A stretch of 64,000 bases of DNA from an uncultured Pelagibacteraceae bacterium. GTDB taxonomy: Bacteria; Pseudomonadota; Alphaproteobacteria; Pelagibacterales; Pelagibacteraceae. A model generated the notes under the pieces. The model searched no databases. It was not told the origin of the DNA and saw only the letters and a program-made list of their open reading frames with translations. The DNA lies in NCBI GenBank assembly GCA_902549785.1, contig CACCWT010000002.1, positions 3,803 to 67,802 on the forward strand, written 5' to 3'. Shown here in pieces: positions 1 through 9,208 of this stretch (its first letter is position 1; each line of letters opens with the position of its first letter). Made by a program: the position numbers and the translations under genes.

Positions 1-104
1 ACAAAAACTTATTAAGGTATTTAACTGTAAAAGTAAAAAAATTCGATCTTGATACTAACTACTTCAAAAAAAATGAAGAAAATGAAAACTTACAAAAGAA
101 TTAG
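1..104 (+). CDS. rpsF: 30S ribosomal protein S6, C-terminal end (partial)
   Basis: The first complete codon is at base 3 and the frame stays open to a TAG at 102-104, giving 33 residues that begin [11 protein letters not shown] and end in a charged, Asn/Glu-rich tail. LRYLTVKV fits the last beta-strand of bS6, and the position directly before S18 and L9 matches the conserved rpsF-rpsR-rplI order. The N-terminal part lies before the window. S6 binds the central domain of 16S rRNA together with S18. The identification leans on gene order as much as on this short sequence. Confidence 0.8.
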   Translation, partial: KNLLRYLTVKVKKFDLDTNYFKKNEENENLQKN

Positions 105-109
105 GAGTA

Positions 110-376
110 ATGAAGAAAAACAATAAAAAAAAAGGTAAACAAAGTAACTTTGCCAAGCTTAGTATTTTTCAAAACCAAAAATACAAATTTAAAAAAAAAT
201 GTCCACTCTCAGGCAAAGGTGCTCCAATTGTAGATTATAAAAATATAAAATTATTAAAAAGATATATATCTGAGAATGGAAAAATTTTACCTTCCAGAAT
301 AACTTCTGTTAGTCAAAAAAAACAAAGAGAACTATCTTTATCTATTAAAAGAGCAAGAAATTTAGCGCTACTTTAA
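110..376 (+). CDS. rpsR: 30S ribosomal protein S18
   Basis: An 88-residue basic protein of normal length for bS18. The family core is clear: CPLSGKG and [19 protein letters not shown] in the middle, PSRIT shortly after, and a basic C-terminus containing [10 protein letters not shown]18 forms a heterodimer with S6 on the small-subunit platform. The start is an ATG preceded by GGAG (104-107) that overlaps the rpsF stop, so translation is probably coupled. rplI starts one base after its stop. Confidence 0.97.
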   Translation: MKKNNKKKGKQSNFAKLSIFQNQKYKFKKKCPLSGKGAPIVDYKNIKLLKRYISENGKILPSRITSVSQKKQRELSLSIKRARNLALL

Positions 377-377
377 A

Positions 378-836
378 ATGAAAGTTATATTACTTGAAAA
401 TGTTAGAAAAATTGGATCAATTGGTGAAATAATTGATGTAAAGAGAGGATTTGCAAGAAATTTCCTTATAGCAAATAAAAAAGCTTTATTTGCTTCAAAA
501 GATAATATTAAAGAAGTTGAGAAAATTAAACAAGATTTAAATAAGAAAGATAATGACAAAAAAAAAGAAGCTAAATTAATTCATGAAAAAATTAAAAATA
601 AAGAGTATGAAATTAAAAAATTAAGCACTGAAAATAATGAATTATATGGCTCTGTTAAACCAACAGAAATTTCAAAAGTTCTAGAGGAGGTTGATCAAGT
701 AAAAATTAATCCATCATTAATACAACCCTCAAAAGAGATCAAATCTATTGGGAGTTTTGAAGTTCAAATAAACCTTCACCCAGAAGTACAAACACAAATA
801 GTAGTCAACACAATAGCTCAAGAAGACACAAAATAA
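378..836 (+). CDS. rplI: 50S ribosomal protein L9
   Basis: A 152-residue protein of usual bL9 length. Residues 1-45 carry the signature N-terminal RNA-binding domain (MKVILLENVRKIGSIGEIIDVK, then GFARNFLIA). A long Lys/Glu-rich connecting helix spans about 45-85, and a C-terminal domain has LYGSVKPTEI and an ending typical for L9. It binds 23S rRNA domain V near the L1 stalk. It lies one base after rpsR and 67 bases before dnaB, a common bacterial order, so the three ribosomal genes are probably co-transcribed. Confidence 0.97.
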   Translation: MKVILLENVRKIGSIGEIIDVKRGFARNFLIANKKALFASKDNIKEVEKIKQDLNKKDNDKKKEAKLIHEKIKNKEYEIKKLSTENNELYGSVKPTEISKVLEEVDQVKINPSLIQPSKEIKSIGSFEVQINLHPEVQTQIVVNTIAQEDTK

Positions 837-845
837 TTATACACA
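837..845 (+). promoter_or_regulatory. single DnaA-box-like 9-mer upstream of dnaB
   Basis: TTATACACA directly follows the rplI stop codon and matches the DnaA-box consensus TTATNCACA exactly. It is the most GC-containing part of the short rplI-dnaB gap. One 9-mer of this degeneracy is expected several times by chance in 64 kb of this composition, so a function (DnaA control of dnaB) is only a possibility. No box cluster or AT-rich unwinding element suggesting an origin is seen. Confidence 0.25.
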
Positions 846-903
846 GCTATCCCCAGTAAAAATAATAATTTGTTTTTTAAAATTTTTTCTGTAGATTTCT
901 TTT

Positions 904-2319
904 GTGTCTCAACCTCTTAATTTAGTAAAAAATAAATTAGTAGAACTTCCAAACAATATTGAAGCAGAACAGTCAGTAATTGGCTCAATTTTACTTTCTA
1001 ATGAAATATTTGATGAGATTAATATTTTAATTTCTAGCAAAAATTTTTACGATCCAATGCATCAAAAGATTTATAGTGCGATAGAAAGTCTAATATATAA
1101 AGGACTATTAGCCAATCCAATTACATTAAAAAATTACTTTGAGAATGAAAAGGATGAAATCGATATTCCTCAATATTTGGTTAAAATAACAAAATTTTCT
1201 GCTTCCTCTAGACAAAGTATTGAATATTCAAAACTCATTTATGATCTTTATGTAAAAAGGGAATTAATTAAAATTTCAGATAATATAATTGATACTGCAA
1301 AACTTAATGATCTCAATAATGATGGACAACAAATTATTGAAAAATTTGAAAAATCTTTATTTGATTTAGCTGAAAAAGGATCCTTTAATTCTTCAATTGT
1401 AAAATTTGATGAAGCAATGAGACAAACTATAGAGATGGCATCTAATGCCTATAAAAATGAGGAAGGTATTGTGGGCGTGCCGTCAGGTCTTAAAGATCTG
1501 GATGATAGATTAGGTGGTATGCATAAATCAGATTTGATCATTATTGCAGGACGCCCCTCTATGGGAAAAACAGCTTTGGCTACAAACATTGCATTTCATG
1601 CTGCAAAAAATATTCAAGAAAAAGGAGAAAAAACTTGTATAGCCTTTTTTTCGTTAGAAATGTCATCAGAACAATTGTCAACAAGAATACTTGCTGAACA
1701 ATCTAGAATTAAATCTAACGATATTAGACGTGGAAAAATTTCAGAAGAACAATTTGATAAATTTATAGAAACTTCAAAAAATATTGCTGAACTACCTTTA
1801 TACATTGATGAAACTCCAGCTATATCAATAGCTGCTCTTAGTAATAGAGCTAGAAGAATTAAAAGAATTCATGGGTTAGAAATGATTGTAATCGACTATA
1901 TTCAGTTAATGAGAGGAACAAATTTTAAAGATGGAAGAGTTCAGGAAATTTCAGAAATAACCCAAGGTTTAAAAGCTCTTGCGAAAGAATTAGCAGTTCC
2001 TGTGCTTGCGCTTTCTCAATTATCTCGAGCAGTTGAACAAAGAGATGATAAAAAACCTTTACTTTCAGATCTAAGAGAATCCGGTTCGATAGAGCAAGAT
2101 GCTGATGTTGTAATGTTTGTTTTTAGAGAATCATATTATTTAAAAAATAAAGAGCCAAGACCTGCTACTGTTGAACACGCTGAATGGCAGGCAAAAATGA
2201 ATGAAATTTCTCATTTAGCGGAACTACTCATACTAAAACAAAGACATGGCCCAACAGGTACTATAATGCTTGAATTTGAGGAAATGTTTACAAAATTTAA
2301 AGATATTCAAAATAATTAA
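904..2319 (+). CDS. dnaB: Replicative DNA helicase DnaB
   Basis: A 471-residue protein of normal DnaB length. Residues about 15-115 form the N-terminal domain (LPNNIEAEQSVIGSIL). The RecA-like motor follows from about 195: GVPSGLKDLDDRLGG, Walker A GRPSMGKTA, FFSLEMSSEQL, Walker B IVIDYIQLM, and the LSQLSRAVEQR and DLRESGSIEQDADVV motifs. It is the hexameric helicase that unwinds the replication fork. The start is a GTG at 904, chosen because the protein then begins just before the conserved LPxNIEAEQ segment. No strong Shine-Dalgarno sequence is visible. Confidence 0.97.
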   Translation: MSQPLNLVKNKLVELPNNIEAEQSVIGSILLSNEIFDEINILISSKNFYDPMHQKIYSAIESLIYKGLLANPITLKNYFENEKDEIDIPQYLVKITKFSASSRQSIEYSKLIYDLYVKRELIKISDNIIDTAKLNDLNNDGQQIIEKFEKSLFDLAEKGSFNSSIVKFDEAMRQTIEMASNAYKNEEGIVGVPSGLKDLDDRLGGMHKSDLIIIAGRPSMGKTALATNIAFHAAKNIQEKGEKTCIAFFSLEMSSEQLSTRILAEQSRIKSNDIRRGKISEEQFDKFIETSKNIAELPLYIDETPAISIAALSNRARRIKRIHGLEMIVIDYIQLMRGTNFKDGRVQEISEITQGLKALAKELAVPVLALSQLSRAVEQRDDKKPLLSDLRESGSIEQDADVVMFVFRESYYLKNKEPRPATVEHAEWQAKMNEISHLAELLILKQRHGPTGTIMLEFEEMFTKFKDIQNN

Positions 2320-2344
2320 TATAAATTATAAAAGCTAATATCAA

Positions 2345-4717
2345 ATGTTAGCTAATTTTTACGAAAAAAATATTATAGAAAAACCTAAGCTAGTTTTTTC
2401 GATCTTGGTGTTAATATTAATTACCTCTTTTTACTTTTCTAAAGATTTTCGCTTAGATGCAAGTTCAGAGACTTTGTTACTAGAAAACGATCCTGATCTA
2501 AAATATCTTAATGAAATAAATGAGAGATATGGTGGTAAGGAATTTCTGGTACTGACCTACTCCCCAGATAGTAAAATGAATTCGCAGAACTCAATTAGAA
2601 ATCTTTCTGAATTAAAAAAAGATTTAAAATCATTAAAATGGGTTCATAATGTTGTTACACTTTTAGACATTCCCTTGTTAGAAGCAACAGATGATAGTTT
2701 AATTGAACGTATTCAAAATTTTAAAACGTTAACAAGTAAGAATATAAATAAAGACCGTGGATTTAATGAAATCTTAAACAGTCCAGTATTTAGAAACTTT
2801 GTGATCAGTGAAGACGGAAAAACAAGTGGTATCATTGTGTATATAAAACCAAATAAAGCAGAAAAAGAGATAAAGACTGATAAAGAATTAGAGAATTATA
2901 AAGATAAAATTAAAAAAGAGCGACATCAAAATATTTTAGAAATTAGAGAAGTCATAAAAAATCATAACCAAAATACACAGATTTATCTCGGAGGTATTCC
3001 AATGATAGCAGATGACATGATGACATTTATTAAAAATGACATTGTTACATTTGGAATTGGGGTATTAATTTTTATAATCTTAACACTTTGGTATGTATTC
3101 AGAAATATAATTTGGATAATAATTCCGATCAGTAGCTGTTTCTTTTCAGTTGTATTTATGACAGGTTTTCTGGGTTTGGTTGGGTGGAAAGTTACAGTAA
3201 TTTCATCAAATTTTATCGCGTTAATGTTAATTCTTACAATGGCAATGAATATTCACATGAGTACTAGATTTTTGCAATTGAATAAGCAGTTTCCAGAAAA
3301 GAAAAAAATTGAAATTTTAATTTTGACAACAAGAAAAATGATTTGGCCAATATTTTATACTGTCTTAACAACGATATGTGCTTTTATGTCATTAGTTTTT
3401 AGTGACATAAAACCAATTATAGATTTTGGATGGATGATGACTTTTGGACTAATAACCTCGCTAACAATTACATTCACACTTCTTCCTACATTATTAAGTT
3501 TTGTTCAAAACTCAAATGTTCGATTAACTGAGGAAAAGGACTCAAAAATAACAAGATATCTAGGAGTATTGTCAATTAAAAATAAAAACTACATATTTGG
3601 TTTAACTGGGATTATTATATTTTTGAGCATATTTGGTATCGCAAAATTAGAAGTTGAAAATAGTTTCATCAATTACTTTGATAAAAATACTGAGATTTAT
3701 AAAGGCATGAAGTTAATAGATGAAAAGCTGGGTGGAACAACTCCCTTGGAGGTAATTTTAAAATTTCCAAAAGATGAAGATGAAGAAACTGATAGTGAGA
3801 ATGATTGGGGCGATGAGGATGAAAATGACAATAAATATTGGTTTACAAAAGATAAAATTAATAAAATAACTCGAGTTCACAATTATTTAGATAATATTGA
3901 TGCTGTAGGTAAAGTTTTATCCTTTTCATCAATAATTGAAGTTGCAACAAAATTAAATAATAATAAACCACTTGGAACTTTAGAAATGGGAGTTTTATAT
4001 ACTAAAATTCCTGATAATATTAAAAAAGAAATAGTAGACCCATATATATCTATAAAAAATTCTGAAGCTCGAATAAGTTTAAGAATAAAAGACTCTTTAG
4101 ATGGATTGAGAAGAAATGATCTTATTAATCAAATTAATTTTGATTTAGAAAATAAATTAAATATCAGTAAAGATGAATTTAAACTTGGAGGTGTGCTTAT
4201 ATTGTTCAATAATTTACTTCAAAGTTTATTTAAATCCCAAATCTTAACTCTTGGATTTGTGATGGTTGGAATATTTGTTATGTTTTTAATTCTTTTTAGA
4301 AATATTAAAATTTCACTAATTGGTGTAATACCTAATTTTATTGCGGCCTTTTTTATTCTGGGAATAATTGGTTTAGCCGGCATCCCTTTGGATATGATGA
4401 CAATTACAATTGCTGCTATCACGATTGGTATTGCTGTAGATAATAGCATTCATTATATTTATAGATTTAGGGAAGAACTTACTAAAATAAAAGATTACAA
4501 TAAAACACTTAAATATTGTCATTCGACAGTAGGAGTTGCTATACTAAATACATCTATTACAATTGTATTTGGGTTTTCTATTTTGGTTTTATCTAATTTT
4601 ATACCAACTATTTATTTTGGTGTCTTCACTGGGTTAGCAATGCTATTGGCTATGATATCAGTTTTAACATTATTGCCATCTTTACTTTTAATGCTCAAAC
4701 CTTTTAAGATTAAATAA
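2345..4717 (+). CDS. RND/MMPL-superfamily exporter
   Basis: A 790-residue inner-membrane protein with the duplicated RND layout. There is one N-terminal membrane segment, a large periplasmic loop (about 40-230), a block of five hydrophobic segments (about 235-385), then the same pattern again, with the second block from about 630 to the end. The second block contains IGIAVDNSIHYIYRFREE, the motif of Patched/MMPL-type transporters. It lacks the RND multidrug-pump length (about 1,000 residues) and resembles HpnN-like or predicted lipid exporters; the substrate is unknown. An acidic, low-complexity stretch (about residues 475-497, mostly Asp/Glu) interrupts the second periplasmic loop. Confidence 0.8.
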   Translation: MLANFYEKNIIEKPKLVFSILVLILITSFYFSKDFRLDASSETLLLENDPDLKYLNEINERYGGKEFLVLTYSPDSKMNSQNSIRNLSELKKDLKSLKWVHNVVTLLDIPLLEATDDSLIERIQNFKTLTSKNINKDRGFNEILNSPVFRNFVISEDGKTSGIIVYIKPNKAEKEIKTDKELENYKDKIKKERHQNILEIREVIKNHNQNTQIYLGGIPMIADDMMTFIKNDIVTFGIGVLIFIILTLWYVFRNIIWIIIPISSCFFSVVFMTGFLGLVGWKVTVISSNFIALMLILTMAMNIHMSTRFLQLNKQFPEKKKIEILILTTRKMIWPIFYTVLTTICAFMSLVFSDIKPIIDFGWMMTFGLITSLTITFTLLPTLLSFVQNSNVRLTEEKDSKITRYLGVLSIKNKNYIFGLTGIIIFLSIFGIAKLEVENSFINYFDKNTEIYKGMKLIDEKLGGTTPLEVILKFPKDEDEETDSENDWGDEDENDNKYWFTKDKINKITRVHNYLDNIDAVGKVLSFSSIIEVATKLNNNKPLGTLEMGVLYTKIPDNIKKEIVDPYISIKNSEARISLRIKDSLDGLRRNDLINQINFDLENKLNISKDEFKLGGVLILFNNLLQSLFKSQILTLGFVMVGIFVMFLILFRNIKISLIGVIPNFIAAFFILGIIGLAGIPLDMMTITIAAITIGIAVDNSIHYIYRFREELTKIKDYNKTLKYCHSTVGVAILNTSITIVFGFSILVLSNFIPTIYFGVFTGLAMLLAMISVLTLLPSLLLMLKPFKIK

Positions 4718-4720
4718 TTA

Positions 4721-5263
4721 ATGGAAGTTGTAAAAGATTTTTTTACTGAACTTTATACCTTTGATATTGTTTATTTAGTTTTCACAGCACTATCCTTGAT
4801 GACATGTACAAAAAAAGGTTTTTTATTGAGCATTTTGTCAGCCTCTAAATGGCTTTTAGCATATGTTGTTACTCTATTTCTATTTCCAAAAGTAAAGCCA
4901 TATTTTGAGGATATAATTGATAGTGAATACGTCCTTGATATTGCAGTTGGTATAGGATTATTCATAATAATTATATTTTTAATTTTATTAATAAATAAAG
5001 GAATTAATAGAGCAGTCACCTACTCTGGATTAGGAAATCTAGATAGAATCTTTGGTTTCTTTTTTGGATTTATCAGGGCTTACGTTATAGTTGTATGTAT
5101 TTATACAACTATAAATATCATCTATAACCATAAAAAATGGCCAATTAATTTAGATGATGCTTTTACATATGCATGGGTTGAAAAAGGCAGTAACTATCTT
5201 ATAAAAGAATTTCCTGAAAAAAAAGAATATGAAGAAACTAAAGAAAAAGTTCAAGATATATGA
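4721..5263 (+). CDS. cvpA: CvpA family membrane protein
   Basis: A 180-residue protein with four hydrophobic segments (roughly 15-30, 37-55, 70-92 and 110-130) and the CvpA-typical stretch GLGNLDRIFGFFFGFIRAYVIV, with its Arg-rich, Gly-rich loop. CvpA proteins were named for colicin V production in Escherichia coli and usually sit beside purF, as here. Its 3' end overlaps purF by 35 bases in another frame. The biochemical role is not settled; the assignment rests on family pattern plus neighbour. Confidence 0.85.
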   Translation: MEVVKDFFTELYTFDIVYLVFTALSLMTCTKKGFLLSILSASKWLLAYVVTLFLFPKVKPYFEDIIDSEYVLDIAVGIGLFIIIIFLILLINKGINRAVTYSGLGNLDRIFGFFFGFIRAYVIVVCIYTTINIIYNHKKWPINLDDAFTYAWVEKGSNYLIKEFPEKKEYEETKEKVQDI

Positions 5264-6698
5264 TCCTAAAATTAAGGAAGAGTGTGCGGTTTTTGGAATA
5301 AGTAATTCTGCTGATGCTTCTACCCTTGCAGCTTTAGGCCTGCATGCCCTTCAACATAGAGGGCAAGAAGGCTGTGGTATTGTTTCATACGATGGAGAAA
5401 AATATCATTCAGAAAAAAGATTTGGGTTAGTTGGTGATAACTTTAACGATGAAAAAGTTTTAAAAAAACTTCCAGGAAAATACGCAATTGGACATAATCG
5501 CTACTCAACAACAGGTGGAACTGCTTTAAGGAATGTGCAGCCTTTTTTTGCTGATACAAATGCAGGTGGTATTGGTGTTGCACATAATGGTAATCTTACA
5601 AATGCTATAACTTTAAGGAATAAATTAGTTCAGGATGGTGCTATATTTTATACAACATCTGATACTGAGACCATTGTTCAATTAATTGCTAAATCAAAAA
5701 GAGTAAAAACTATAGATAAAATCATTGATGCTATATTTCAAATTCAAGGTGGTTATGCACTTGTAATGATGACACAAAATACTCTAATAGGTGTAAGAGA
5801 TCCCTACGGAATTAGACCGTTAGTAATTGGTAAATTGAAAAACTCATATGTATTTGCCTCTGAAACATGTGCGTTTGATATTATTGGAGCAAAATTTGTA
5901 AGAGAAGTTGAAAATGGAGAAATTGTTTATATTGAAAATGATGAATTAAAAAGTATTAAACCATTTCCACCAAGAAAGATCAGGCCTTGCGTATTTGAAT
6001 ATATTTATTTCTCTAGGCCAGATAGTATTTTAAACGGCAAAACTGCGTATGAATATAGAAAAAGCTTTGGCTTACAGTTAGCGAAAGAGGATAAAATAGA
6101 AGCAGATCTAGTTGTGCCAGTTCCAGACTCAGGTAACGCAGCTGCATTAGGATATGCTGAAGAAAAAAGTCTCAAATTTGATTTAGGTTTAATTAGAAAC
6201 CATTATGTTGGAAGGACTTTTATTGAACCATCTCAACAAATTAGAAGTTTAGGAGTTAAGTTAAAATTAAATCCAAATATTTCTGTGATTAAAGATAAAA
6301 GAATAATTCTAGTTGATGACTCACTTGTTAGAGGTACCACATCGTCAAAAATAGTAAAAATGTTATATGACTCTGGAGCAAAAGAAGTTCACGTGAGAAT
6401 AGCAAGCCCAGAAATAAAATTTCCTGATTTTTATGGTGTTGATACACCAACTAAAAAAGAACTTTTGGCTGCAAACAAATCAACAGCAGAAATTTGTGAA
6501 TTTATAAAAGCAAAGTCACTAAAATTCCTAAGTTTGAATGGTTTATATTTAGGAATGGGATTTGAGAAAAGAAATGAAAATTATCCACAATTAACAGATC
6601 ATCACTTTACTGGGGAATACCCTGTAAAAATAATTGATGAACTAGGTGAAGATAAAGTAACCCAACTTTCCTTATTAAGCACGGCATCAAATAATTAA
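5229..6698 (+). CDS. purF: Amidophosphoribosyltransferase (PRPP amidotransferase)
   Basis: A 489-residue cytosolic enzyme for the first committed step of purine synthesis (PRPP + glutamine to phosphoribosylamine). An 18-residue propeptide precedes the catalytic Cys19 (EECAVFGI), as in Bacillus-type PurF. The Ntn-glutaminase domain shows HRGQEGCG, GHNRYST and SDTE. The phosphoribosyltransferase domain has VVPVPDSG and the PRPP loop ILVDDSLVRGTT. The CxxC near the C-terminus that holds the 4Fe-4S cluster in Bacillus and animal enzymes is replaced by a TDHH sequence before FTGEYP, so a cluster is unlikely (inference from remembered family motifs). The start overlaps cvpA by 35 bases with no clear ribosome site. 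Confidence 0.97.
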   Translation: MKKLKKKFKIYDPKIKEECAVFGISNSADASTLAALGLHALQHRGQEGCGIVSYDGEKYHSEKRFGLVGDNFNDEKVLKKLPGKYAIGHNRYSTTGGTALRNVQPFFADTNAGGIGVAHNGNLTNAITLRNKLVQDGAIFYTTSDTETIVQLIAKSKRVKTIDKIIDAIFQIQGGYALVMMTQNTLIGVRDPYGIRPLVIGKLKNSYVFASETCAFDIIGAKFVREVENGEIVYIENDELKSIKPFPPRKIRPCVFEYIYFSRPDSILNGKTAYEYRKSFGLQLAKEDKIEADLVVPVPDSGNAAALGYAEEKSLKFDLGLIRNHYVGRTFIEPSQQIRSLGVKLKLNPNISVIKDKRIILVDDSLVRGTTSSKIVKMLYDSGAKEVHVRIASPEIKFPDFYGVDTPTKKELLAANKSTAEICEFIKAKSLKFLSLNGLYLGMGFEKRNENYPQLTDHHFTGEYPVKIIDELGEDKVTQLSLLSTASNN

Positions 6699-6699
6699 T

Positions 6700-7257
6700 A
6701 TGAAAAAAGTAAGTTTTACAGAAATGAAGAACGGTACTAAAGATGACTATCAACTTTTGGAAAAATTAGAGAGCCAATATGAAAGAAAAACTGCAGATAG
6801 AATTTTAGATTATTTAGCTTCACAAACTTCAACACTTGAAGGGTATCAGATCACAAGATTAGAACACTCATTACAAGCTGCAACAAGAGCTTATAAAAAC
6901 GGAGAAAATGAGGAAATGGTTGTAGCAACATTGTTACATGATCTTGGAGATGAGTTAGCTCCAATGAATCATTCTCAGTACGCAGCATCAGTAATTAGAC
7001 CTTACGTTTCAGAAAAAACTTACTGGATTATTTTACACCATGGTCTATTTCAAACTTACTATTCTGCAGAGCACTTAGGTGGGGATAAGAATGCAAGAGA
7101 AAAATATAAGAATGCAGAACATTATCAAGCAACAATAGATTTTTGTGAAAAATATGATCAAGCTTCTTTTGATCCAAATTATAAATCGATGACTTTAAAA
7201 GAATTTGAGCCAATGGTTAGGAATATTTTTTCTAGAAAACCTTACTACCATCACTAA
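6700..7257 (+). CDS. HD-domain protein of the PhnZ/TmpB-like oxygenase or phosphohydrolase type
   Basis: A 185-residue protein with a compact HD fold: [13 protein letters not shown] (first His near 62), the central HD pair in [12 protein letters not shown] (near 88), HHG (near 119) and a late Asp in [10 protein letters not shown]. This size and the RLEHSLQAA helix resemble the diiron HD oxygenases PhnZ and TmpB (phosphonate cleavage) and myo-inositol oxygenase relatives. From memory the Glu of the PhnZ YxxE substrate motif is not at its position here, so a phosphonate substrate cannot be claimed. It starts two bases after purF and is probably in that operon. Confidence 0.6.
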   Translation: MKKVSFTEMKNGTKDDYQLLEKLESQYERKTADRILDYLASQTSTLEGYQITRLEHSLQAATRAYKNGENEEMVVATLLHDLGDELAPMNHSQYAASVIRPYVSEKTYWIILHHGLFQTYYSAEHLGGDKNAREKYKNAEHYQATIDFCEKYDQASFDPNYKSMTLKEFEPMVRNIFSRKPYYHH

Positions 7258-7258
7258 A

Positions 7259-9199
7259 TTGTCTAATATTTTAAAAAACGAAAAAAGTCCGTATCTTCAA
7301 CAACATAAAGATAATCCTGTCGATTGGTTTCCTTGGAATAAAAAAACTTTAGATAAAGCAAAGAAGGAAAAAAAACCTATATTTTTAAGTGTCGGTTATG
7401 CAAGCTGTCACTGGTGTCATGTTATGGCTCATGAGAGTTTCGAAAATGAAGAAACTGCGAAACTAATGAATGAAAAGTTTATAAATATTAAAGTTGATAG
7501 AGAGGAAAGACCAGACTTAGATTATGTCTTTCAAAAAAGCTTATCAATACTAACTGGAGCTCAAGGTGGATGGCCATTATCAATGTTTTTAGACGAAAAT
7601 GGTGTGCCTTTTACTGGTGGCACTTACTTTCCACCAAAGGAAATTCAAGGAAGACCTGACTTTAAAAAAGTCTTAAATAACGTTCATATCGTGTACAATG
7701 AAAACAGAGAGAAAATTCTAGCTCAAGCACCACAAGTTAAAGAAATATTCTCAAAAATTAATCAGAGATCTGCAGTTTTAAATCAACCTTTGGAGCCATT
7801 TGTTGAGAAAATTATTAATTATTTAGATGAAAATAACGGAAGTTTTAAAGGAGCTCCAAAGTTCCCCCAATTTTATTTATTTGATGCAATGTTTTACTTT
7901 TATTTAAAAACTAAAAATAAAAATTATTTTAAACCCGTTGAAGTTTTACTAAATAATCTTTGTTCGAAAGGTATTTATGATCAACTTGAAGGAGGAATTT
8001 CAAGATATGCTGTTGATGAAAAATGGATAATTCCTCACTTTGAAAAAATGCTTTATGATAATATCCAATTTATTGATCTCTTGACTAAATTTTATCAAAA
8101 TACAAAAAATGATTATTTTAAAAATAAACTTTTACAAACAATTCAATATTTTAATAATGAATTTAAAAACAAAGAAGAATTATATGGTTCCGCATATGAC
8201 GCTGATAGCGAAGGTGTTGAAGGAAAATATTATGTTTGGTCATATACAGAATTAAAAAATATTTTAAAAGATGATATTAAATTTTTAGAAAATAATTATG
8301 AAATTTCCCAAAGTGGTAATTTTGAAGGAAATAATATCATGGTAGAAAAAAATTTAATACTTGATGGAGACAAAAATACCCTAGATCAGATAAAAAATAA
8401 ATTACTTAATATTAGAAGAAAAAGAATAAAACCATTTTTTGATGATAAATCTCAAACTGATTTAAATGCATATATGCTCCAAGTTCTTCTCAAAACTTCA
8501 GTAAATTTAGACGATGAAGATTTAAAAAGTAACACGATAGAAACAATTGAAATATTAAATAATAAATTGCATCAAAAAATTATTCATTGTTATGAAAATA
8601 AAGAAATAGAAACTTTTCTTGAGGACTACGTATATTATGCATTACTCATGATAACGCTATATGAAGTTAATGCTGACAAAAAAGCTTTAGAAAAATCAAT
8701 AAAAATAATGAATGATACTTGGGAATTATTCTTTAATAAAGAAACGAAGCTGTTCCAGAAAAATATTATTAAAGATAATGATTTGTTTGCAAGTCCACTA
8801 GACTTGAATGATAGCAATATACCAAATGGTAATAGTGTTTATCTACTAATTTCAAATAAATTATATTCAATTACAAATGATAAAATATGGTCTGAAAGAA
8901 ATGAGGTTCTTAAAAAATCATTTCATCAAGTTTTAAACTCTTATTATTCACAAATGTTTAGCTTTATTAAAACTCTAGATATTTGCGATAATAGTTTATC
9001 ATTCACATTCAGTGGAACATCTCAGTCTATTAGGGAAATGCAGGTTTATTTACAAAAAGAATATCTTGGAGTTGCTACATTTGTTTATCAATTAAATAAT
9101 GATCCAAAACCTAGTGTTATAATATGTAAAAACAAAACTTGTTCCAATAAATTAACTAATATAAACGAAGCTGTTGAATATCTAAGTAAGAGTGATTAA
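7259..9199 (+). CDS. YyaL/SPATA20-type thioredoxin-domain protein (DUF255)
   Basis: A 646-residue protein with an N-terminal thioredoxin-like domain carrying [18 protein letters not shown] (a CxxC-like pair). An alpha/alpha-barrel of N-acylglucosamine-2-epimerase type follows from about 180, with [34 protein letters not shown] and [11 protein letters not shown](V)EGKYYVW. The family is widespread but its activity is unproven. The frame is open upstream to another TTG at 7205, but [23 protein letters not shown] is where family members begin. I therefore take the TTG at 7259, one base after the stop of the HD gene. Confidence 0.85.
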   Translation: MSNILKNEKSPYLQQHKDNPVDWFPWNKKTLDKAKKEKKPIFLSVGYASCHWCHVMAHESFENEETAKLMNEKFINIKVDREERPDLDYVFQKSLSILTGAQGGWPLSMFLDENGVPFTGGTYFPPKEIQGRPDFKKVLNNVHIVYNENREKILAQAPQVKEIFSKINQRSAVLNQPLEPFVEKIINYLDENNGSFKGAPKFPQFYLFDAMFYFYLKTKNKNYFKPVEVLLNNLCSKGIYDQLEGGISRYAVDEKWIIPHFEKMLYDNIQFIDLLTKFYQNTKNDYFKNKLLQTIQYFNNEFKNKEELYGSAYDADSEGVEGKYYVWSYTELKNILKDDIKFLENNYEISQSGNFEGNNIMVEKNLILDGDKNTLDQIKNKLLNIRRKRIKPFFDDKSQTDLNAYMLQVLLKTSVNLDDEDLKSNTIETIEILNNKLHQKIIHCYENKEIETFLEDYVYYALLMITLYEVNADKKALEKSIKIMNDTWELFFNKETKLFQKNIIKDNDLFASPLDLNDSNIPNGNSVYLLISNKLYSITNDKIWSERNEVLKKSFHQVLNSYYSQMFSFIKTLDICDNSLSFTFSGTSQSIREMQVYLQKEYLGVATFVYQLNNDPKPSVIICKNKTCSNKLTNINEAVEYLSKSD

Positions 9200-9208
9200 A
9201 TAATTAAT

